Assembly: GCF_010183535.1 (NCBI RefSeq)
Contig: NC_071331.1
Location: forward strand, 5,518,001-5,582,000
Length of the DNA: 64,000 nucleotides
From: Caenorhabditis remanei
Taxonomy: Eukaryota; Nematoda; Chromadorea; Rhabditida; Rhabditidae
Reading direction: 5' to 3'
The notes beneath the pieces are model-generated. The model made no database searches, was not told the origin of the DNA, and worked only from the letters and a program-made list of their open reading frames with translations. The translations under genes and the position numbers were made by a program. Of this stretch, positions 56,480 to 64,000 are shown one piece after another. Numbering within the stretch: the stretch's first letter is position 1; each line of letters begins with the position of its first letter.

Positions 56480-57900
56480 TACAGTCGTTGTCCTTTGTCA
56501 ATAGTCGGTGCAATCAACGTTCTGTATTCACTCTCCGATTTTCAGGCTTCAGAATCTTTGTTTCCAGCAACGGCATCAAATTGCGGACTGCATCCATATA
56601 CTCTTGAAACAAAAATTGAAGAATTTCAATGGAAAATCATAGGTTACTTCTTGCCTCCATAATGTAGCCGTTCTAGTCGGATACGTCGAGAAGCTCAGCA
56701 TCCGCACCACAACGATTTCAAAGTGCTCAGAACATCGCGGCCTCGCATTGAATACCCATCTTCACTTATATTCACAAAACGTCTCTTCAATTTTCTGAAA
56801 TCACACGGTGATTTTCTTTCTTTCGGCTTTCTCAACTGCCTAGCTCTCCTCTAGCTCTTAGAAAAAGCTCTTCGAAACGTACAGTACCGCTGAAATTATC
56901 TGAAAATTTAAAATTAGGTTGAATGCGATTTTATGTCCAAATCGCAGTTTTTCAAGAAAATTTTGTGTGAAAACCAAAGTGGATTTCAACATAATTGCAA
57001 ATTAGGTCATCAGTCAATTTGTGGGATTCTGGAGAACTGGTTAGTCATGGCATCGAGGATTGGGAAACAGTTCGTGACAGCGAGTGAAGGGGAGCGATGA
57101 GCTTTGGTGGGAACAGAGTGCAGAATTCTGGAATCAATTAATTATTGGTGATACTCATATTTTTTAATCTCACTGCTAATAGCGTCACAATGTTGCTTCA
57201 CAGCCACCGACGTTGAAATCTTCACAAGTTCGGAATCACTCTTTTTTGAACGACATTCGATCGGAATCCCATTATGACGAGTTGGTTTATCGAGAAACGA
57301 TTCCTCTTTGACTTCTTAGTATTTTAAGGAATTTTGCCCATTTAAAAACAATAATCCACGTCATCTACAGATTGTTGAATGAAGACAGCATATGTGATGG
57401 CAGGGAGAATAATGAACAGACACGCTCAAACCACTGATTGCACTAACACCATTATCATCGTCTCTATCTTGTTCGATCCCTTCGCCAGAGGCAGCCTTTT
57501 AAATCTCACGTTTGCTAAGCTTTTCAATATTCTTCATTTGTTTCAACCTGACGGGCTTGTCAGTGTATTTTTTGGAGAACATCCACACGAATGTTTTCAA
57601 CGACAATTTCCAAAAGCAGTCGATATGCTTAACGGACTTTGGTTGTTAGATCGGTTGCCAACTGTCTATCGAAGACTGGCGGGAAGCTTCTGAAATATAA
57701 CTATTTAATTTTTAATGCTAAATACTGATAACTTACTCTATCTGAAACCGAATCCAAGTCATGCTAAAATGGACTGGAATCAAATAACACTTTCATACAG
57801 TCGTCGGAGTTCTCATTTAGCGTTGACGTCAGAATCATAGTCATCAGGGATAGCTCTTTCTCAACGATATCAATAATCATTTCATTAAGAAAACATTTCT
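56480..57900 (-). pseudogene. Degenerate copy of an unrecognised local gene family
   Basis: Minus-strand blocks related to plus-strand blocks at 60.5-61.2 kb. ELSLMTMILTSTLNENSDD (about 57,845-57,790) matches MLSVMNMIQTSALNKKSDD, and AVFIQQSVDDVDY (about 57,390-57,355) matches NVFIQHIVADVDH. The block at 57,180-57,340 is the inverted counterpart of 60,880-61,010. Further downstream SEDGYSMRGRDVLSTLKSLW (about 56,750) is followed by a stop. In-frame stops in several blocks suggest decay. Function unknown. Confidence 0.45.
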
Positions 57901-58199
57901 TCGCTGTGTTGAGAATGAATCATCGATTGCTGAAAATAATCCATTGATTTTCCGCGTCTATTTTTGTACTATTCCTACCCAGTGGCGATTTCTCCTGCAC
58001 AGTGAATTAAAAGTGGAGGCATTCTTGAATCAAAACTCGCGTATAGTAATAACGGAAGGGCGAGCCGCCGGAAAATCATTGAGACTCTAGATAGCCGGTT
58101 AAAAAATGTTATCAGCACTTGTCTCGACATTGTCATAACAAATAAGTAGTCAAAGCAACATGGAAAACAGATAGTGGATGAAAAAACATGAAAAATCAA

Positions 58200-58450
58200 A
58201 AGAGAAAGGGGGTGAAAACGGGGACAGATTCAAATAGGACGTGGAGGGTATGAGGGAAGAAACATCTGCCCCTCGCTTCTGTGCACAATCGATAGGCTGC
58301 AGGGGTCCATTGGTGTGTATGTGTGTGTGTGCATAAAATGTTGACGTCATAATATGTGAAGATCGTCAACGTGTTAATGATGTCATCAACAAGAAGAGGA
58401 AGATCGATAGTATAGATAGTGTCCAGTGTGAAAGACACATCTTATTGTTA
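58200..58450. repeat. Copy 1 of a 5'-flank-like repeat
   Basis: AGATTCAAATAGGACGTGGA, ACAATCGAT, a TGTGTGTGTG run, TGACGTCA-like and GAAGATCGT blocks recur at 59,050-59,270 in the same orientation and at about 59,290-59,480 inverted. They lie upstream of the family copies and may be shared promoter DNA. Confidence 0.6.
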
Positions 58451-58489
58451 ACACAGGTCAGAATACTCGACTTTTGTTACTAAATACTG

Positions 58490-58900
58490 GAAACTTACAC
58501 TTTCTGAAGTCAAATCTAACTAAAGTGCTGGCCAGGTCTACTAGATTCAAATATCAATTTCATGTGATCATCGGACTTCTTATTTAGAGCTGACGTCTGA
58601 ATCATATTCATCACGGATAACATCTTCTCAATTATAGCATCAGGATTAGAAATCATTTCTCCGCTTTATTGAGATAGAATAATTGATTGACGTCCGACAT
58701 TCAAAAGAGCGTCTGGCGGAAAGCTTACAGAGAAACTGAAATTTACAAAATCAGGGTAATGACGCTAATTTCGTGGGTTTTTTACCTTAAGACACTCTTC
58801 TAGACTACTTTTCCAGCTCCTTCTGTCAAGAAGTTGATGTAATATTTCAGAATTTGGCACGTCGCTTCATTAATGCTGAAAAAAAAAATTATTTTCATTG
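58490..58900 (-). pseudogene. Partial copy of the same local gene family
   Basis: Minus-strand IIEKMLSVMNMIQTSALN then SRPGQHFS (58,640-58,505) is almost the same as the plus-strand copy at 60,550-60,662. The preceding block (SINEATCQILKYYINFLTEG, about 58,875-58,815) matches the plus-strand VEEVTCQVLDFYTNFLIEG at about 59,905. Stops and missing exons indicate a relic. Confidence 0.45.
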
Positions 58901-59049
58901 TTCCTTTTTGTATTTTTCCTACCTTTGATAACCTGTTTAACAATATTCTCAGCACTTGTCTCGACTTAGTCATAAGAAATAGGTAGTGAAAGGAACATGG
59001 AAAACATAGAGTGGATAAAAATAAATCAAAAAAGAAAACGGGTGAAAAC

Positions 59050-59480
59050 GGGGGCAGATTCAAATAGGACGTGGAGGGTATGAGGGAAGAAACATTTGAG
59101 TTCTGACCCCCCGTCCCTCCCTTCTGTACACAATCGATGCATCTACAGGGTGAAGAAGGCCACTGGTGTGTATGTGTGTGCGTGTGCATTTTTGTTGTGA
59201 CGTCAGGAATATGTGAAGATCGTTATCGTGTTCGTGAGGTCAGTAACAGAAAAAGAGGAGGACATTTGACCTGTGTTAAGATGTGCCTTTCACACTCAAT
59301 ACTATTGATTCTCTTCTTTTGTGTTGATGATCTCAAAAACACCTTGACGATCTTCACATATTTATGACGTCGAAACCAAAGTACATACACACATATACAC
59401 CAGTGGACCCCTCCAGCCTGTGGATGTATCGATTGTGCACAAAAGGGAGGGACGGGGGTCAGAACGCAAATGTTTCCATC
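59050..59480. repeat. Copies 2 and 3 of the 5'-flank-like repeat, inverted to each other
   Basis: 59,050-59,270 matches 58,200-58,450 directly; 59,290-59,480 carries the same words inverted (TATGACGTCG, CACACATATACACCAGTGGA, ATCGATTGTGCACAAAAGGG). The arrangement suggests inverted duplication around 59,280. Confidence 0.6.
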
Positions 59481-59889
59481 TTTACCCTATTTCTCTTTTA
59501 GTTTTACAATATCCCCTGATTTGCCCAAACCAAAAATGTATATTTCCGATTTTAAAATCATAAAAACGCGTATTTTCTCACACTCCCTCATATCCCCGTT
59601 TTCTCTCTTTTTTGCAGATTTTATTTTCGAAAACACAAACTAATTTCCGTTAATTTCAGGTAGTGCCCGATGAATTCGGTCGATGTGAGACCTCCCAATC
59701 AACCAAAAACACAGTGCAAACAGGTTTGAAACAGCACGAAAGTAACATTTTTTATACTTGAAAATTTCAGAATTAAGAAAAAATCGTGGTCGAATACGAG
59801 GTGTTTTTCCTATTGGTGAATCAAGGCTAGGGATATGGAATCTATCAAAATGTTCCATGTTTTGAGAATGAAACATGTGTTGAGAATAT

Positions 59890-60040
59890 AACCAGAGTCG
59901 AAGAAGTGACGTGTCAAGTTCTGGACTTTTACACCAACTTCTTGATAGAAGGAGCTGGAAAAAGTATGTTGTATGAAGCAAGATTGCGATGCTACGTATA
60001 ATCATCACTGCTTGTGGTATCCCATGAGTTTAACAAAATC
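59890..60040 (+). pseudogene. Exon-like block of the local gene family
   Basis: VEEVTCQVLDFYTNFLIEG ends at a GTATGT donor near 59,967. Related blocks at 61,620-61,675 (LFTEGAGKSSLEECLQ then GTGGGA) and 62,520-62,575 are later copies. It directly precedes the PDZ frame. Confidence 0.35.
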
Positions 60041-60045
60041 GAAAC

Positions 60046-60522
60046 ATGTCGAAATGCAAGAACGTGAGTCTTCCGGAAAACATGGGATCCGAGAAGATGA
60101 TCGAAGTAAAAATCGATATGGAAGAAGAAGAACCATTAGGAGCAACTTCGAACGATAAATTGGTCATCACGAAGATTCAGAGTGAAACTATTTCCGAAGG
60201 GAAATTGAGAGTCGATAATCAAGTGAAAAAAGTTAATGCCGTTGATTGCAAAGATGCCAACGACTACTTTCGCGCCATCCAATATGCGGCTCCGCTTGCC
60301 CGTATTCTAGTTAATCGTGACGAGAAGAAAGCAGAAGAGCTGGAGGTGCGTGTCCATATTCCAAAAGACAGTGCCAAGATCATTCAACCCCGTGAGGGAT
60401 ATGTCTATGAGATGACGACATTGGTTTGGGTGCAAAACGGACCGAAGCTCGGATTGGGAATCAAGCATTTCCGGAACCAAGTGCTCGCTTCGCGTATCGA
60501 TCCAGGATCGTTAGAGAAGTGA
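60046..60522 (+). CDS. PDZ-domain protein fragment, one and a half PDZ domains, 158 aa
   Basis: One exon from ATG 60,046 to TGA. MIEVKIDMEEEEPLGATSND opens PDZ1 (about residues 19-105, PLGA as carboxylate-binding loop), with KLRVDNQVKKVNAVDCKDAN matching the conserved G-D-x-I-x-x-V-N-G region; the key Gly-Asp reads VDN and Gly of VNG reads VNA. A second PDZ begins at about residue 124 (VWVQNGPKLGLGIKHF) and breaks off at DPGSLEK, where other members continue. The frame is joined at about 60,520 to a block of the neighbouring family. PDZ domains bind C-terminal peptides of partner proteins. Probably a truncated paralogue; intact elsewhere in the genome by inference. Confidence 0.7.
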   Translation: MSKCKNVSLPENMGSEKMIEVKIDMEEEEPLGATSNDKLVITKIQSETISEGKLRVDNQVKKVNAVDCKDANDYFRAIQYAAPLARILVNRDEKKAEELEVRVHIPKDSAKIIQPREGYVYEMTTLVWVQNGPKLGLGIKHFRNQVLASRIDPGSLEK

Positions 60523-60534
60523 TATCAATCCTGC

Positions 60535-61230
60535 AATCGAATGATATCATTGAGAAGATGTTATCCGTGATGAATATGATTCAGACGTCAGCTCTAAATA
60601 AGAAGTCCGATGATCACATGAAATTGATATTTGAATCTAGTAGACCTGGCCAGCACTTTAGTTAGATTTGACTTCAAAAAGTGTAAGTTTCCAGTATGTA
60701 GTAACAAAAGTCGAGTATTTATATTTCAGAACCTTCTTGCATATAATGTCTTCATTCAGCATATTGTAGCTGACGTGGATCATGGGTTACTTGAAATGAT
60801 AATCAAGTTATTGATCAAGTTAATTTATCAGCACGATGTTTTTGAAGGAGTGAGTACCTCATAATACAAAGAAGTCAAAGAAGGACTGTTTCTCGACAAA
60901 CCAGCTCGTCAAAATGGGATTTCGAGCGAATGTCGTTCAAAAAAGAGTATTTCTGAACTCGTGAAGATTTTCTCTATTTAACGTCTGTGGCTATGAAGTA
61001 TTATTTTGATGCTACAAGTAATCATCAAGGAATCCGTGACATCAGAAGTCGCGTTGTCCCCCATGATTTTAGACGTGGTATCTTTTAATCTTGCTGAAAA
61101 TGCTCATCAAAAGATCATTCGTCTCGCCGGCAATACAGCGAGGAAGTTAAAAATTATTTCTGATCAATGCCATACAATGAAGAAAAACCTGCATTACGTA
61201 CACTACTTGTGATATCTCAAGAGTTTAATA
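60535..61230 (+). pseudogene. Copy of the local gene family downstream of the PDZ fragment
   Basis: SILQSNDIIEKMLSVMNMIQ to SRPGQHFS (60,525-60,660), then NLLAYNVFIQHIVADVDHG after a TTTCAG acceptor at about 60,729, then 60,880-61,210, including SEVALSPMILDVVSFNLAEN. Stops separate the blocks. It is the inverted counterpart of 57.2-57.9 and 58.5-58.7 kb. Confidence 0.4.
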
Positions 61231-61447
61231 AACTGAAGCAGTCGGCAGACCTTTAGGTAACCTTCAAGAAAAATGTGCAACATTGAATTCTAGCGCTGCT
61301 TAACAATAATAAAAATGCATGGAATTTCAACCCTCCCGGTTAGTAGCAATTAGTTGTGGCTTGAGGGCTGTTGAATAGCGCAAAAACTTACGACGACTAG
61401 ATGCTCAGCAGCGCTAAAAGTTGAACATTACAAATTTTCTCATTTTT

Positions 61448-61900
61448 CAGGAGCCATCCGACAATCTTCCAGCGGAATTTGAGGAATCCACGACGAAGAC
61501 AAAGTTGGTGGAATTGATAGAAAAAGCGGAGACACCCAGATGGAAACAAGACTACTCATCGATTTTCGAACCGAAATAGCGAGAAGACGAGGGACAAGAC
61601 AAGAGAAAACGGACGACAGATGAAGAACTTGTTCACAGAAGGAGCTGGAAAAAGTAGTCTAGAAGAGTGTCTTCAGGTGGGAATAGTCCTAAATTAGGAC
61701 CATTATCCTAACTTTTTGGATTTCAGTTTCTTTGTGATCTTCCCGCCGAACAGATTTTCAATGAATATGAATGATTTGTTTATGACGAAGGGACTGGCCG
61801 CTTATTCGACAACCGGGAAAGAGAGTCAAAGGGAGTTATATTATTTCAATAATACGCAGAAGTGCGTAAAGTCCTGAAATCAAATGATTAAAATATTATT
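61448..61900 (+). pseudogene. C-terminal exon-like blocks of the local family
   Basis: After a TTTTCAG acceptor: EPSDNLPAEFEESTTKTKLV to WKQDYSSIFEPK and a TAG at about 61,577. This ending is repeated at 62,451-62,480. A further block (FLCDLPAEQIFNEYE, stop, FVYDEGTGRLF) lies at 61,729-61,810. Function unknown; the repeated ending marks a tandem duplication boundary. Confidence 0.4.
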
Positions 61901-61936
61901 TGAATCCAATCGACTTTCAAAACATTTCAATCGGAT

Positions 61937-62356
61937 TTGGCTTCATATTGCGTAAGTTTCCAGTATTTAGAATCAAAAATCGAGTTTTTGTACTTTAGAA
62001 CGTTCACGCAAGCCACTATAATCACACATCTGCTGAAATCCGAAGCCGAGCAATTCAAAACATATGTTATTGAGATATCCACTCGTGTTAATGCACAAAC
62101 CTCTGGTTCCACTGTTTTAAATGCTATTCAAACCGAATATGAGCAAAAATTTCGAGTCATCTCTGACGTCCTCAACTTTTTGATGAGAAAACGAAATTCA
62201 CAATCATTTTTGGATAGCTTGGATTCGAAACCGAAAAGTGTTGGCGGTGAAAAACCAGCGATCACGTCCAGTCGAGTAGGATTCGCGTTTTTATTCGAAT
62301 TGGTCACTTGCTGGATTAAACTATGCAGATCCTTGTCACCAACAACTTCCATTTGA
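61937..62356 (+). CDS. Unrecognised frame of the local family
   Basis: A 139-codon frame; its real exon probably begins after the TTTAG acceptor at about 61,999 (TFTQATIITHLLKSEAEQFK) and ends at the TGA at 62,356. An upstream exon ending at the GTAAGT near 61,952 (MIKILFESNRLSKHFNRIWL) fits the block order seen at 60.6 kb. Helical, no known motif. May be a terminal exon of a decayed gene. Confidence 0.35.
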   Translation: MASYCVSFQYLESKIEFLYFRTFTQATIITHLLKSEAEQFKTYVIEISTRVNAQTSGSTVLNAIQTEYEQKFRVISDVLNFLMRKRNSQSFLDSLDSKPKSVGGEKPAITSSRVGFAFLFELVTCWIKLCRSLSPTTSI

Positions 62357-62633
62357 TAACATGATATCGGAGTAGATGAGTTTCGTCATTTCTCAACAGC
62401 GAAAACTCTCAAAAAGTGCCTTCGGCACGCTCGCTTTAATTTTACAAGACCAGACTACTCATCGATTTTCGAACCGAAATAGCGAGAAGACGAGGGACAA
62501 GACAAGAAAAAACGGACGACAGATGAAGAACTTGTTCACATAAGAAGCTGGAAAGGATAGTCTAGAAGAGTGTCTTCGGGTGGGAAGATTCCGAAATCAG
62601 CACCATTATCCTAACTTTCTGAATTTCAGTTTC

Positions 62634-62841
62634 TAGACAATGTTAAAGGATCCAAGATGAAGAGCATATTGATTGTCATAGCTAGGCCATGAACTTCAAT
62701 ATTCACTTTCTTCGCCACAATCATTCTCCCAATCGAATTTAAAAGAGTCTCGAAACACTTGAGTTTCGAGTACTCCGTGCTGCCGTTCTCGTATCCAATG
62801 CAAAGTCGACTCAATCGAAGTTTCGGCTTCATCAAAACATA
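62634..62841 (-). pseudogene. FTH/DUF38-like fragment
   Basis: Minus-strand frame LRLSRLCIGYENGSTEYSKL, then SIGRMIVAKKVNIEVHGLAM, then LFILDPLTL. The pattern of a cluster of K-V-x-I-E followed by a leucine-rich L-D-P-x-T-L is typical of the FTH (DUF38) domain that follows F-boxes in many Caenorhabditis ubiquitin-ligase adaptors. No F-box and no further repeat is present nearby, so it is a fragment. Confidence 0.4.
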
Positions 62842-63000
62842 TCGCAGCTGATATTTGAATCTGTTCCCATCTTCACCCGATTTTTCTTTTGGTTTTTCTG
62901 TTTCTTTTATCCACTATCTGTTTTCTATGTTGCTTTCAATATTAATTTCTTGTGACTCTTCTTCGTTCTATGTTTCAACTAGTACGTTTTTAGGTATACA

Positions 63001-64000
63001 ATGTTCTACGTCACAAACAACGGGAATGGGACAATCAATCAAAACCTTCAAATAATACAAATAAACGGCGATGTCACCGTCAATGTTTATCCGGTAAGCT
63101 TTTTAAAAATACTGAAATAGCCTCTCACTGTTTGACTTATAACTTTGTTGAGAACCAAATTCTAATAAAAATGAATGCTATGAATAATCGGGGCACATGA
63201 CCATGGTTCCACGTAGGCATTGCTACACATCTTTTTATTTCCAATTTGCCTACTCGTTTTTAGCAACCTAGCACATATCCCTTTTATGAAAAATTATATT
63301 TTCAAAAATAGAGTAAAAAATATGTTTTAAAAAACTTTTCAAATCGAGAAACAATTTATCATATTTTCAGCATCCCCAGCAAAGCCAACCCACCGCGGCT
63401 CCTCCACACGGTGACTCAACTGCATCGACTGATACGCGTGGACCTACTTCAGATGTTATGGTGAGATATTCAAATTCTTCTACTGTGGTTTTAGAATTAA
63501 AATAACTGTAATTCTAGACTGGAACCCACCCGCGAGACGTCTCGTTCACAGCCATTCCATTTGGATTCGATATTAGATCAGAATTGACTGGAATTACCAG
63601 TAATGAAACGCAAGAATCAATGCGAAAACCACCTGAAATTCCTGATAATCAGTTAAGAACTGGGTAGCCGAATGAGAAAGAAGTGAAGGAACTCGTTTTT
63701 GCGTCTCAAAATGTTCTGGAAAGTGCTCAGGTAATAATTTCTCTCTTTTCATAGTGTGGTTTGTTTCCATGGAAAAATCCAATAATTTAATTTTGAAAAA
63801 AGCGAATTTAAAAGTTTTCAGTTTATTTTCTGTCACGAGATTCATCAATCATTCGGGATTTTAAATGAAAACAACAAAAATTCAGTTTTTTTTCAGATTG
63901 GAGAACAAGGAACCGATGGGATTGTGAACGCGCTGAAAAATGAGGAGGGACCGGCATGTTCCAGTGGAAGCACCGACACTTGCAGCAACAATGTGAAGCC
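63001..64000 (+). CDS. 5' part of a gene related to the 53-56 kb gene, with in-frame TAG
   Basis: Exons 63001-63093 (MFYVTNNGNGTINQNLQIIQ then INGDVTVNVYP), 63371-63460 (HPQQSQPTAAPPHGDSTAST), 63518-63730, and 63897 to the window edge. All are phase 0 with good GTAAGC/GTGAGA/GTAATA donors and TTTCAG/TCTAG acceptors. The first exon aligns with the first exon at 56,184-56,095 (NLGTETIHQILTIINI and ATVNINP), and both are followed by a Ser/Pro-rich exon. Exon 3 carries a TAG at 63,665-63,667, after which the same frame continues open to its donor (NEKEVKELVFASQNVLESAQ). Either a terminal stop with decayed remainder, or a recent nonsense change. Function unknown. Confidence 0.55.

Noticed and set aside
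57379..57693. Plus-strand 104-codon frame as a gene
   Set aside because: The minus strand carries blocks related to the plus-strand family copy at 60-61 kb, so this frame is the opposite-strand shadow.
61273..61430. Small inverted repeat (TAGCGCTGC / GCAGCGCTA) as a transposon
   Set aside because: Arms are short and imperfect and no target duplication could be fixed.

Overview
The window is nematode nuclear DNA, almost certainly from a Caenorhabditis species other than C. elegans. The evidence is short introns of about 50 bp with GTAAGT/GTGAGT donors and TTTCAG acceptors, an AT-rich background, and nematode-expanded families: DUF4440, CW/C-type lectin, FkbM/METTL24-like methyltransferases, FTH/DUF38 and BEL/Pao elements. 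No database search was possible, so family names rest on motifs read from the translation.

Layout. 1-3.1 kb: 5' end of a minus-strand methyltransferase gene, then an unrecognised reading frame split by a 795-bp palindrome. 3.1-6.9 kb: a complete 12-exon gamma-glutamyltranspeptidase gene (597 aa). 7.6-8.6 kb: a minus-strand CW plus C-type-lectin gene broken by a 215-bp transposon. 8.8-10.4 kb: a partial GGT duplicate lacking the membrane anchor and the catalytic exons. 10.7-24.5 kb: a cluster of methyltransferase paralogues (one clearly intact 287-codon gene, one nearly intact, several fragments), a 128-aa DUF4440 gene, triplicated non-coding blocks and several insertions. 25.3-30.1 kb: a 1.2-kb hAT-like element built around a 15-bp minisatellite, then a gag-protease-only LTR element nested in a TA-flanked MITE. 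31.3-41.4 kb: a 10.1-kb BEL/Pao-type LTR element with apparently identical 719-bp LTRs, no long open frame and 25 copies of CCGCGG. 42.4-43.8 kb: another hAT-like element and another methyltransferase fragment. 44.4-49.5 kb: a 5.1-kb array of a 60-bp minisatellite. 49.6-52.4 kb: a tandem duplication and a 1,063-bp TA-flanked transposon. 53.1-56.2 kb: a seven-exon minus-strand gene whose main exon is nine near-identical 180-bp (60-aa) repeats. 56.5-62.8 kb: head-to-head degenerate copies of an unrecognised gene family, a truncated two-PDZ frame and an FTH fragment. 63.0-64.0 kb: the 5' part of a plus-strand gene related to the 53-56 kb gene, with an in-frame TAG.

The most notable theme is mobile DNA. 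Six insertions have exact 8-bp target duplications and short hAT-like inverted termini, and in each the subterminal DNA is made of its own short self-complementary motif (GGCCC, GGGACGGGG, ACCGGT or TCCGA). Several insertions can be dated or proven because the uninterrupted host reading frame or an empty paralogous site is visible. There is no operon, CRISPR array, rRNA or convincing functional tRNA.
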